Origin: Coliplasma sp045538555 | Lineage (GTDB): Bacteria; Bacillota; Clostridia; Oscillospirales; CAG-382 | Reading direction: 5' to 3' | Assembly (NCBI GenBank): GCA_045538555.1 | Contig: JAZSRP010000033.1 | Span: 1-46,452 of the forward strand | DNA length: 46,452 bases | In this document: positions 40,428 to 46,452 of the stretch, piece by piece | How positions within the stretch are numbered: position 1 is the first letter of the stretch | How the letters are laid out: each line of letters starts with the position of its first letter | Translations under genes and position numbers: made by a program | The notes under the pieces: model-generated | Told to the model about the DNA's origin: nothing | Database searches by the model: none | Seen by the model: only the letters and a program-made list of their open reading frames with translations

Positions 40428-41240
40428 ATGGTAGATTTTGATATTCACGTTCACACACATCTGTCTGCCTGTGCCGACAGACAGGCGTATATAAAAGATT
40501 ATATCCGCCAAGCGGAGGAATGCAGTCTGTCCCTCATCGGGTTTGCGGATCATTCCTGGGACAGCGCCATACCGGGCGCAAGTGCTTGGTATCAGCCACA
40601 GAACTACCAACGGCTGGTACAGCGCAGAGCAGAAAAAGATGAGTTATTTTCACCTGCAGTCACCGTACGGCTGGGAGCTGAGGGAGAGTTTGCCAACGGA
40701 TTGTTGGGTCTGGGAGAAGAAGCACGCGCCCTTGTGGACTATGTCATCATCCCCCACTCACACACCCACATGAAAGGGTTTGTGCTCCCCACAGAATGCG
40801 ACACTCCCAAAAAACATGCCGACTATCTGCTCAAGAGCTTTTACGCCCTGTGCAGCCACCCATCAAAAGATCTGATATTTGGTATTGCACACCCATTCTT
40901 TCCCGTTGGCGAAAGCGTGGAGAGCATGACAGAGATACTGTCGTACATTTCCTACCCCGAGCTGATAGAAGCAATGACTGCCGCAAGGCAGGCAGGACTT
41001 TTTGCCGAGCTGAATCTTTCAAGCTTCCGCCACACTTTGCCCGAGGATGCTGACTCCTATTTTTATACCCGTGTGCTGAGAGCGGCCGCAGAGGCAGGGA
41101 CCGGACTTTTTGCGGGGAGCGACTCCCACAGCGTTCCTTCTCTCAAGCGTTTTTGTGATACACGGGACGCTCTCATATCTGCCATCGGACTGAGCGAGGA
41201 TATGTTTACAGCTGCAAAACACCGTATATTGACCTTGTAA
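40428..41240 (+). CDS. PHP-domain phosphoesterase (HisJ-like)
   Basis: 270 residues. The PHP metal-binding motifs are in order: DIHVHTHLS, ADHSW, GAEGEF, IPHSHTH, IAHPFFP and GSDSH, together making a trinuclear metal site. Families with this layout include histidinol phosphatase HisJ and nucleotide- or exopolysaccharide-associated phosphoesterases. No histidine-synthesis genes are near, so the substrate is open. ATG 40428 starts with MVDFDIHVH; an in-frame ATG at 40410 is possible, and neither has a strong ribosome binding site. The last 35 bases overlap the convergent coiled-coil gene. Confidence 0.85.
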   Translation: MVDFDIHVHTHLSACADRQAYIKDYIRQAEECSLSLIGFADHSWDSAIPGASAWYQPQNYQRLVQRRAEKDELFSPAVTVRLGAEGEFANGLLGLGEEARALVDYVIIPHSHTHMKGFVLPTECDTPKKHADYLLKSFYALCSHPSKDLIFGIAHPFFPVGESVESMTEILSYISYPELIEAMTAARQAGLFAELNLSSFRHTLPEDADSYFYTRVLRAAAEAGTGLFAGSDSHSVPSLKRFCDTRDALISAIGLSEDMFTAAKHRILTL

Positions 41241-41649
41241 ACTCATCAAGAGCTCTTGTTCTGTCGCGGTATATACCGCTTCGCTCACGAAAATGCTTTT
41301 CCATCAGCTCCTCGCACACACCTGTGTGCCGGTTGACAAAAAAACCGTCAAGCAGATCCTGCTGATAGTCGGTAAGAGAGGACATTCCCTGCTCGATCAT
41401 CATCAGCTCCCGCTCCACCACCCGCAAACGCAGGCGGCAATCCTCTACCCTGAGGATGAGGTTGACAAGCATCTCGTCATAGTTTTTTCCGTTTTCATGC
41501 TGACTCTGCTTATCCTGATTGAGAAGCATGGTCTTGCATGAGCACCTCTCCTCCTCCAGACCGGCCAGCTCCTTTTTTATCACACCGTAGGCGGTGGAAA
41601 GACTGTTTTTTCGTGATAAAAGATCCTTTGCGTATTTTCGATAATCCAT
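41206..41649 (-). CDS. Coiled-coil protein with C-terminal HTH-like region (ArpU/RinA-like?)
   Basis: 147 residues. The N-terminal two thirds are charged helix (MDYRKYAKDLLSRKNSL, IKKELAGLEEER, LILRVEDCRLRLRVVERELMMIEQG). The last ~50 residues (TDYQQDLLDGFFVNRHTGVCEELMEKHFRERSGIYRDRTRALDEF) look like a sigma region-4-type helix-turn-helix, as in ArpU/RinA phage regulators. That resemblance is tentative. It is expressed from a consensus promoter carrying a LexA-like box, 88 nt upstream, which suggests damage-inducible expression. It could be a lone phage remnant or a host SOS gene. Confidence 0.7.
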   Translation of the reverse strand: MDYRKYAKDLLSRKNSLSTAYGVIKKELAGLEEERCSCKTMLLNQDKQSQHENGKNYDEMLVNLILRVEDCRLRLRVVERELMMIEQGMSSLTDYQQDLLDGFFVNRHTGVCEELMEKHFRERSGIYRDRTRALDEFTRSIYGVLQL

Positions 41650-41736
41650 TTTTCAACCTTTCTTCAAAAAAATTCATGTTCCATCTCACCGTCGGGACGG
41701 ATGGAGCTAACCGTTTGTCCGACGTCATTCTATACC

Positions 41737-41750
41737 CGAACAGTTGTTCG
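41737..41750. promoter_or_regulatory. LexA-like SOS box
   Basis: Perfect palindrome CGAACA-GT-TGTTCG. It holds GAAC-N4-GTTC, the core of Gram-positive LexA boxes. It sits just downstream of the -10 at 41762-41767, at about +5 to +18, a typical repression site. Confidence 0.7.
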
Positions 41751-41761
41751 TTTCAAAGGAT

Positions 41762-41790
41762 ATTATATCACCCATTTTTGCTGTTGTCAA
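41762..41790 (-). promoter_or_regulatory. Promoter of SOS-type gene
   Basis: On the minus strand TTGACA (41785-41790), 17-bp spacer, TATAAT (41762-41767) with extended TGA. Confidence 0.88.
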
Positions 41791-41889
41791 TAGCATGTGC
41801 AAGCCGATTTTCGTCATATTACGACAAAAGCCGATGTGGGTTTTTGGTTGTTTTGCCAATAGAAAATTTTGTTCAAAAGGAGCATTTTT

Positions 41890-42495
41890 GTGAAAAAAAC
41901 TGCATTTTTTGTTATATTTGTAATTCTTACCGCACTGTTTTTTGGCTGCAACAGCGGCGGTGATTCACAGTCTCAGGACACGAATTCTGTCGTTTCTTCT
42001 GGCGGTTCAAACATGTCAGACGGCGTTTCCGACTCCTCGCAAAGCACCCAATCCCACGTTTCCGAGGATGGATCGCTGCCTGCCGAGAGCTCTGACGCTG
42101 ACACGTCGGAGGAATCGGCCGATACCAGCATACCGTCACAGGAGCAAAAATACCCTTTTCTTGACCTTGCATGCCGTGTAGTGGCAAAAACAGTTTCCAA
42201 CGATATTGCCTACGAATATACCTATTACCTCAAAGACGATGCTGTGGTGGGCTCCAAGCTGGTCACCACTTTGCAAAACGAGGAGTTTGCCACCCTTTAT
42301 CACCAGACACTCATAGGCAACTACCCCTACGCTTTGCTGGAAGGATGCAACGTGACTCTGTTTTTTGACGAGGATGCCTGCGTTTATTCAGGATATTCAC
42401 TTGACAAGTTGCGCTCTGCTCTTGACAATGGAATATATACCATTGAGGTGATAACAGGCAACGAAAACACCGAAAGTGATGTTCCCCAGAGCTGA
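41890..42495 (+). CDS. Small lipoprotein of unknown function
   Basis: 201 residues from GTG 41890, with AAAAGGAG seven nt upstream. Lipobox FFGC follows a short hydrophobic run. A Ser/Asp/Glu-rich linker (~25-75) leads to a folded domain of ~115 residues (VAKTVSNDIAYEYTYYLKDDAVVGSKLVTTLQNEE, FFDEDACVYSGYSLDKL), with a beta-hairpin pattern recalling DUF-type or PepSY-like domains, though I cannot name it. It is divergent from the coiled-coil gene. No clear promoter could be placed. Confidence 0.75.
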   Translation: MKKTAFFVIFVILTALFFGCNSGGDSQSQDTNSVVSSGGSNMSDGVSDSSQSTQSHVSEDGSLPAESSDADTSEESADTSIPSQEQKYPFLDLACRVVAKTVSNDIAYEYTYYLKDDAVVGSKLVTTLQNEEFATLYHQTLIGNYPYALLEGCNVTLFFDEDACVYSGYSLDKLRSALDNGIYTIEVITGNENTESDVPQS

Positions 42496-42584
42496 TTTTG
42501 TTCCTCGCACTCAAATAATTTGCACAAAATAAAAGAAAAATCAAAAAAAGTGCCCCAAAAACGAAAAAAGTTTGAAAAAACCTC

Positions 42585-42612
42585 TTGACAAACCCTTTTG
42601 GTGTGTTATAAT
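42585..42612 (+). promoter_or_regulatory. Promoter of rplM-rpsI
   Basis: TTGACA (42585-42590), 16-bp spacer, TATAAT (42607-42612). Confidence 0.85.
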
Positions 42613-42652
42613 GGGCAGGCACGAAAAAATGAGATTGGAAGGAAAAATACTC

Positions 42653-43084
42653 ATGTCTACAACTATGTTGAAGAAAGAGGATGTGCAGCGTAACTGGTAT
42701 GTGATCGACGCAGCAGGCAAACCCTTGGGCAAGGTCGCAGTTCTTGCAGCAACCATCCTCAACGGTAAACACCGTCCCGAATACACCCCCCACGTTGATT
42801 GCGGTGAGTGCGTCATCGTTGTCAACGCCTCCAAGGTAGTTCTCACCGGCAGAAAACTGGATCAGAAGTACTACTACCGTCACAGCGGATATGTTGGCGG
42901 CCTCAAGGCAACCAAGTACCGCACCCTCATGGAAACCAAGCCCGAGCTGGCAGTTGAGCTGGCTGTCAAAGGCATGCTCCCCAAGAACAAGATCGGTGAT
43001 GCAAGCTTTGGCCGTCTCAAGGTATATGCAGGTGCAGAGCACAAGCAGCAGGCACAGGCACCCATTTCCGTGGAAGTAAAGTAA
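42653..43084 (+). CDS. rplM: Ribosomal protein uL13
   Basis: 143 residues of 50S subunit protein L13. Conserved parts: NWYVIDAAGKPLGKVAVLAATILNGKH, CVIVVNASKVVLTGRKLDQK, YYRHSGYVGGLK and VKGMLPKNKIGDASFGRLKVYAG. ATG 42653 is nine nt after GGAAGGA; the longer frame begins before the promoter's start site. It is 13 nt from rpsI. Confidence 0.98.
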   Translation: MSTTMLKKEDVQRNWYVIDAAGKPLGKVAVLAATILNGKHRPEYTPHVDCGECVIVVNASKVVLTGRKLDQKYYYRHSGYVGGLKATKYRTLMETKPELAVELAVKGMLPKNKIGDASFGRLKVYAGAEHKQQAQAPISVEVK

Positions 43085-43097
43085 GGAGGAAGACAAT

Positions 43098-43502
43098 ATG
43101 AACTATCAGTCCGCAATTCCGTATTTCTACGGCACCGGCAGAAGAAAAAGCTCTGTAGCTCGCGTTCGCCTCATCCCCGGCACAGGCAACGTGACCATCA
43201 ACGGCAGAGGCATTGATGATTATTTTGGCCTCGGTACCCTCAAGCTCCTTGTCAACCAGCCCTTTGGCGTAACCAAGACCGAGGGTCAGTTTGATGTCGT
43301 CTGCACCGTAAAGGGCGGCGGCATCTCCGGACAGGCAGGCGCTATCAGACACGGTATCTCCCGTGCTCTTCTTCAGGCAAGCGATGACAACCGCGCCCCC
43401 CTCAAAAAGGCAGGTCTGCTCACTCGTGACCCCAGAATGAAAGAGAGAAAGAAATACGGTCTCAAAGCGGCTCGCCGTGCAAGCCAGTTCTCCAAGAGAT
43501 AA
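43098..43502 (+). CDS. rpsI: Ribosomal protein uS9
   Basis: 134 residues of 30S subunit protein S9. Signature YGTGRRKSSVARVRL, GRGIDDYFG, GGGISGQAGAIRHGISRAL, and the basic C-terminus LTRDPRMKERKKYGLKAARRASQFSKR. AAGGAGG precedes the ATG. The last codons and stop (43491-43505) are part of a 15-bp sequence repeated about 1 kb downstream, so the 3' end looks like an integration target. Confidence 0.98.
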   Translation: MNYQSAIPYFYGTGRRKSSVARVRLIPGTGNVTINGRGIDDYFGLGTLKLLVNQPFGVTKTEGQFDVVCTVKGGGISGQAGAIRHGISRALLQASDDNRAPLKKAGLLTRDPRMKERKKYGLKAARRASQFSKR

Positions 43503-43505
43503 TCA
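43491..43505. repeat. Direct repeat, putative att site (left)
   Basis: CTCCAAGAGATAATC, spanning the last three codons, the stop and two bases of rpsI. An exact second copy is at 44504-44518. Confidence 0.75.
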
Positions 43506-43530
43506 CCCATTTGGGATTATTTCAATACAC

Positions 43531-43557
43531 AAAAAGCTCTGCTACGCAGGGCTTTTT
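43531..43557 (+). terminator. Terminator of rplM-rpsI
   Basis: AAAAAGC-CTGC pairs with GCAG-GCTTTTT (43531-43557) around a TAC loop with small bulges, ending in T residues. A first hairpin CCCA/TGGG lies at 43506-43515. Confidence 0.85.
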
Positions 43558-43585
43558 GTTTTTATAATAATATTTATTATCGCAA

Positions 43586-43614
43586 TTGACGAACCCAGAA
43601 AAATATGGTACAAT
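43586..43614 (+). promoter_or_regulatory. Promoter of the island RNA and gene
   Basis: TTGACG (43586-43591), 17-bp spacer, TACAAT (43609-43614). Transcription would start near 43621, just before the structured RNA. Confidence 0.8.
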
Positions 43615-43620
43615 AAGCGT

Positions 43621-43771
43621 GTTACACAATTTTATACATTTTCTATCTAAGTGGCTTTACGTTGGTAAAAACGTAGGCTTTGATTGTCATATCCACTTAG
43701 ATGTGAAATTGTGTAGCAACAATGAGCGGGGCTGCGTTTTTCGGTGCGTGGTTTCGGCTACGCGCCTTTTT
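43621..43771 (+). ncRNA. Structured leader or small RNA, unknown class
   Basis: Three coaxial helices with internal loops: ACACAATTT (43624-43632)/AAATTGTGT (43706-43714), a perfect 10-bp ATCTAAGTGG (43645-43654)/CCACTTAGAT (43693-43702), and TACGTT (43658-43663)/AACGTA (43670-43675). A 17-nt strand (43676-43692) joins the last two. A terminator follows (43743-43766). It is thus a promoter-to-terminator unit of ~150 nt ahead of the zinc-ribbon/L12 gene. It could be a riboswitch or attenuator for that gene, a free small RNA, or an RNA of a mobile element. It matches no class I know. Confidence 0.65.
43743..43771 (+). terminator. Terminator between structured RNA and gene
   Basis: GGTGCGT (43743-43749) pairs with ACGCGCC (43760-43766) with one G-U pair, followed by five T residues. 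It lies 37 nt upstream of the next start codon. Confidence 0.75.
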
Positions 43772-43807
43772 ATATATTGTTAGTAAAAATTGGAGGAATA
43801 AAGAATT

Positions 43808-44320
43808 ATGGCTTTAATAAAATGTCCTGAATGCGGAAGAGAAGTATCAGATATGTCGGTTGCTTGCATTCATTGCGGTTTCCCTTTTAGAAAAGAGGCG
43901 TGCCCTCAAAAAAATGATACAGATGGACTTAAAAAAGTTGTGATCGAGAGTAATCCAAGAAACAAATTAGTTGCTATTAGGATTGTGCGAGAAGTTATGG
44001 GTGTTGGTCTTGCCGAAGCAAAAAATCTTGTTGAAAGTAGCAATCCAGTAATTGCCAATAATATTGGTTTCGAGCAAGCTAATAGTATAGTTAATCAATT
44101 CATCAATGCTGGTATCAATGCGCAAGTAGTTGATGCAGATCAAAATGTTATCGTTGGCAAGAAAATATCTCAAGCTCCTTGTTGTCCTAAATGTGGTTCT
44201 ACTTCCATTGCTACCATCAACAGAGGCTATACATTAACATGGGGATTTTTAGGGAGCGGCAAACCAGTTAATGTTTGCCAAGCGTGTGGTTTTAAGTTCA
44301 AACCGGGACAAAAGCATTAA
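43808..44320 (+). CDS. Zinc-ribbon / ribosomal L7-L12 C-terminal-domain fusion protein
   Basis: 170 residues. An N-terminal zinc ribbon with CPEC (6-9) and CIHC (20-23) precedes a domain (~43-110) with the L7/L12 C-terminal pattern: VVIESNPRNKLVAIRIVREVMGVGLAEAKNLVES, the helix-turn motif for translation-factor binding, then a third helix with INAGINAQVVD. A second ribbon follows with CCPKCGS and CQACGF near the end. L12-CTD interacts with GTPase translation factors, so it might modulate translation or be recruited to ribosomes. A TTGGAGG ribosome binding site precedes the ATG. It is AT-rich relative to its neighbours and sits in the rpsI-3' island. Confidence 0.8.
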   Translation: MALIKCPECGREVSDMSVACIHCGFPFRKEACPQKNDTDGLKKVVIESNPRNKLVAIRIVREVMGVGLAEAKNLVESSNPVIANNIGFEQANSIVNQFINAGINAQVVDADQNVIVGKKISQAPCCPKCGSTSIATINRGYTLTWGFLGSGKPVNVCQACGFKFKPGQKH

Positions 44321-44503
44321 TTTGAACATTAGTACATTACACCACATAAAGTTATACAAAAACAGTTGATGTCCTTTTGATGTCCGAAGTTATAAAAACA
44401 TACCCAAACTCACACCAAGATATAACACGATAATTACAGTGTGGCATTACATTACCGCACTTTTTCAAACGATACAAAACGGCACAAAACACCTACATTA
44501 TAA

Positions 44504-44518
44504 CTCCAAGAGATAATC
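44504..44518. repeat. Direct repeat, putative att site (right)
   Basis: Exact copy of CTCCAAGAGATAATC seen at the end of rpsI (43491-43505). Flanking bases differ between copies, so homology is limited to these 15 bp. Confidence 0.7.
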
Positions 44519-44562
44519 TCTCTGTTCGATTGGATACGGCGCAGAACGTACAAGAAACATTC

Positions 44563-44607
44563 AAACCCCGAAACCATCACGGTTTTCGGGGTTTTGTTTT
44601 TTTGTTT
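44563..44607. terminator. Terminator between convergent genes
   Basis: AAACCCCGAAA (44563-44573) pairs with TTTCGGGGTTT (44584-44594), followed by TTGTTTTTTTG on the plus side. It lies directly beyond the stop of the minus-strand ceramidase-like gene. Confidence 0.8.
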
Positions 44608-44608
44608 T

Positions 44609-46060
44609 TCAGTTTTCTAAAAAATCGTCTATCAGCGGGGCAAGCTCTTTTTTCAGCACGGGGATTGCGTCACGGCGCACCCAGCTTGACCAGTAGGTAT
44701 AACCGCCAAGAGTCATGGAGCGAGGAGTTGCCATGTAATTGTAATAACCACCCACCTGATCAACAGGAATGGTTTTTGTACCAGAAAATCTTGATCTGAG
44801 CCACAGAGTCATGTCCACCAAGCTCTCACCGGGAACACCCACAAACAGATATCCGCCAAACGACATCACACTGACATCCACTGACAGTGTATGAGTCCGC
44901 AGGTCCTCCGCAGTGAAGCTGTGCTCTTCGCCTCTGAAGTTGTACGGAATATACCCGAGACGCCAACGGTCGTCAATGAGTTTTTTCACCTGCCATGCAG
45001 GCGCACCCTCACCAATGGCGGCATCCAGCTCCGATTGCTTGGAATTGATGGCGGAGTCAAGAGTCCGTATCTCATCATAGCTGCGGGGAATATCCTCTTT
45101 TATGGGTAGGGGAATGCGGAAAAAATCGGTTTTGAGCGGAAGTGAGGTATCAAGCTTTTTGCTTTTTCTTTCAAAGCACTCCCGCATATGCTCGCCCATC
45201 ACCTTTGCCAGCCGTTTGCACTCACGGGCGGATTTTTCGTACGTATCTCCGTCGCTGCAATCCTTTTTTGTTGCAAGATCGGCGCAGGGACCGTTGATAT
45301 ACATTCCCACTCCGCCAAAATACGCTGCCATGTCATCTGCAAGGTAGCCGGTCCAGTCGTAATCATAATGATATTCCGACCCTCTGTCGGGATTTTTGCT
45401 GTGTTCAAACAGCACCGCCACGTCGGGATGCGCAGCAAAGCGTGTAACGCTTCCCAGAGTGTTTCCGTTCTTGTCTCTAAAAACAAACACGTATCCCATC
45501 TGATCCACGTTGTTGTCAAAAATAATTTTATTTTCAAACACGGGCAGGTCAGGGGTGTATCCCCGCAAAAGCATTATGGACGGGTCGGACGTAAAAGGAG
45601 TTCCGTTCTTATCAAACTCTATTCCCCGCCAGACAGTTACTCCGCCCAGCCCCTCAACGTACTGCTCACGATTGAAGCTGAAATCTGTACCCATGTCACA
45701 TTCTGCAGCATAGCAATCACAGAGAACCGCCCTGTCCATCATCTCAAGCACAGTTTCTGCCGATCTGTCAATGAGCGCATCAAGGTACTCTCCTGCAATC
45801 TGATCAAAAAACGGTGCTGCATGAATCTGAAGCTCGTGAAACCAAACGGATCTCTCCGGGATCCCGGTTCTCTTTGAAATCTCACTGCGCCAGCGTGCTG
45901 CCTCACGGGGATAACTGCCGTTGAAGTCAAATGCGGCTATCAGCGCTTTTTCACTGCCGGACTCCAGATACAAAAACCGCCCGTAAAGGTCGGTGCCATA
46001 GGGCCATTGAGCCGCAAAGGTGCCTTTTGTGGACATTTTTGCAAAACTTACTTTCAGCAT
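44609..46060 (-). CDS. Neutral/alkaline ceramidase-like protein
   Basis: 483 residues with no signal peptide. The motif series resembles neutral (alkaline non-lysosomal) ceramidases: an N-terminal region (FLYLESGSEKALIAAFDFNGSYPREAA, then VWFHELQIHAAP where these enzymes have HTHSGP), FAAHPDV, NGPCADLA and a C-terminal SFGGYLFVGVPGESLVDM and YNYMATP. The first metal-site motif is altered (only part of HxH kept), so activity on ceramide is uncertain. It could hydrolyse another N-acyl lipid or be inactive. GGAGG lies before ATG 46060; a longer frame upstream overlaps the -10. Bacterial ceramidases are usually exported, so absence of a signal is odd. Confidence 0.7.
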   Translation of the reverse strand: MLKVSFAKMSTKGTFAAQWPYGTDLYGRFLYLESGSEKALIAAFDFNGSYPREAARWRSEISKRTGIPERSVWFHELQIHAAPFFDQIAGEYLDALIDRSAETVLEMMDRAVLCDCYAAECDMGTDFSFNREQYVEGLGGVTVWRGIEFDKNGTPFTSDPSIMLLRGYTPDLPVFENKIIFDNNVDQMGYVFVFRDKNGNTLGSVTRFAAHPDVAVLFEHSKNPDRGSEYHYDYDWTGYLADDMAAYFGGVGMYINGPCADLATKKDCSDGDTYEKSARECKRLAKVMGEHMRECFERKSKKLDTSLPLKTDFFRIPLPIKEDIPRSYDEIRTLDSAINSKQSELDAAIGEGAPAWQVKKLIDDRWRLGYIPYNFRGEEHSFTAEDLRTHTLSVDVSVMSFGGYLFVGVPGESLVDMTLWLRSRFSGTKTIPVDQVGGYYNYMATPRSMTLGGYTYWSSWVRRDAIPVLKKELAPLIDDFLEN

Positions 46061-46082
46061 AACACGCCTCCTATTCAAGCGT

Positions 46083-46111
46083 ATTATACAACAACTTTCG
46101 GTAATAAGCAA
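46083..46111 (-). promoter_or_regulatory. Promoter of ceramidase-like gene
   Basis: On the minus strand TTGCTT (46106-46111), 17-bp spacer, TATAAT (46083-46088). Confidence 0.75.
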
Positions 46112-46159
46112 TGTTTTGCAAAAACCTTTTATCCGAAAACGACAACCTATGTAAAGCTT

Positions 46160-46452
46160 TTATTCTTGTTGGGTACCATAATCAACTGTATAGAACGCCA
46201 AACGACAATTGTGACATACCTTATCGGCATAAGCGTTGTCTATCTTACTGAATTCCCCATTGCATTTTGGACACACCGTAAGGTTTTTGTTGTTCTTTTC
46301 AAATTCAAACCAACCGCCGATTGGATTACACAATAAATAATAAACAGGCTTACCAAGTTTCATCTCCAATTCAGCACATATTTCCATTCCTCTTTTATTC
46401 AACTGCGAATTATGGTCTACAATTTGTCTTTTGGTAAACCTATCCGACAAGC
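46160..46452 (-). CDS. Zinc-ribbon protein, truncated by window edge
   Basis: 97 codons visible, open to the window end, so the start is outside. The C-terminal part has CPKC and CHNC pairs (~60-63 and ~79-82 of the visible part), a four-Cys zinc ribbon. The preceding stretch (KPVYYLLCNPIGGWFEFEKNN) is a small beta region. Codon use is AT-rich, as at the other end of the window and in the rpsI island. Family is unknown; it could be part of a larger protein. Confidence 0.6.
   Translation of the reverse strand, partial: LSDRFTKRQIVDHNSQLNKRGMEICAELEMKLGKPVYYLLCNPIGGWFEFEKNNKNLTVCPKCNGEFSKIDNAYADKVCHNCRLAFYTVDYGTQQE

Larger units (their letters stand above)
43491..44518. mobile_element. Small AT-rich island flanked by rpsI-3' direct repeats
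   Basis: The interval between the 15-bp repeats is ~1 kb. It holds one gene and one structured RNA, both with a base and codon use that is AT-richer than the neighbouring rplM-rpsI. No integrase or recombination directionality gene is present, so this would be a remnant of an integrated element, or a cassette mobilised in trans. The 3' end of rpsI is a known integration target of some Gram-positive elements, from memory. The two flanking copies keep rpsI intact. Confidence 0.6.
44321..44608. other. Intergenic region with right att repeat
   Basis: 288 bases without a gene. It is AT-rich and contains the second copy of the rpsI-3' repeat (CTCCAAGAGATAATC at 44504-44518). A hairpin AAACCCCGAAA (44563-44573)/TTTCGGGGTTT (44584-44594), with T runs on the plus side, closes the convergent neighbours. 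Nothing else is evident. Confidence 0.7.

Noticed and set aside
44504..44550. Possible tRNA 3' end near TTCGATT (44525)
   Set aside because: No acceptor stem, anticodon arm or CCA-adjacent pairing could be drawn; the 15-bp repeat matches rpsI instead.

Overview
The window looks like chromosomal DNA of a low-GC, Gram-positive anaerobe of the class Clostridia, most likely Oscillospiraceae/Ruminococcaceae-like. This is an inference from gene content: the Firmicutes-type order xseB-ispA-(OLE RNA)-oapA-dxs-tlyA-nadK-argR-recN, the rplM-rpsI pair, type I dockerin domains on secreted proteins, FeoA/FeoB with a FeoB-associated Cys-rich peptide, consensus sigma-A promoters (TTGACA-17-TATAAT, often with an extended TGn -10) and strong AGGAGG ribosome binding sites. 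No rRNA, tRNA, CRISPR array or intact insertion sequence was recognised.

Layout. 1-1.7 kb is AT-rich accessory DNA: a 5'-truncated YcxB-like membrane protein, a dispersed terminator-associated repeat, an array of mini-hairpins (855-1005) and a small lipoprotein. 1.7-4.8 kb carries a GH32 fructan/sucrose hydrolase, an orphan protein and a dockerin protein with a recent internal duplication. 4.9-9.7 kb holds a preQ1-type riboswitch with a queuosine-precursor transporter and SDR enzyme, two glycosyl/sugar-phosphate transferases, a second SDR and sfsA. 9.8-17.6 kb holds a YitT-type transporter, an SPFH protein, a lipoprotein that resembles GT80 sialyltransferases, then a DUF1836 regulator-NfeD-flotillin operon. 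The SPFH gene and the DUF1836 operon diverge outward from near-identical promoters. 17.6-21.7 kb is a minus-strand secreted/lipoprotein cluster sharing a novel C-terminal domain. 21.7-27.5 kb has a GH27 alpha-galactosidase, a small zinc-ribbon protein, the iron(II) uptake locus with two palindromic operators, and galE.

27.5-38.2 kb is the housekeeping core. A D,D-carboxypeptidase and a pseudouridine synthase precede xseB-ispA. A ~655-nt non-coding gene with its own perfect-spacing promoter follows, then a small membrane protein and dxs-tlyA-nadK-argR-recN. Position, size and neighbours identify the RNA as OLE and the membrane protein as OapA, its partner. 38.2-42.5 kb has two lipoproteins, a PHP-family phosphoesterase and a coiled-coil/HTH-like protein behind a LexA-like box. 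42.5-44.5 kb has rplM-rpsI. The last 15 bp around the rpsI stop codon are duplicated about 1 kb downstream, bracketing a small AT-rich island with a structured ~150-nt RNA and a zinc-ribbon/L7-L12 fusion protein. The window ends with a ceramidase-like protein and a truncated zinc-ribbon protein.

The most interesting elements are the OLE RNA/OapA pair, the GT80-like lipoprotein, the rpsI-3' integration scar with its structured RNA, the mini-hairpin array that ends in a promoter, and the mirror-image promoters. All homology calls come from reading motifs and gene order; no database search was possible.
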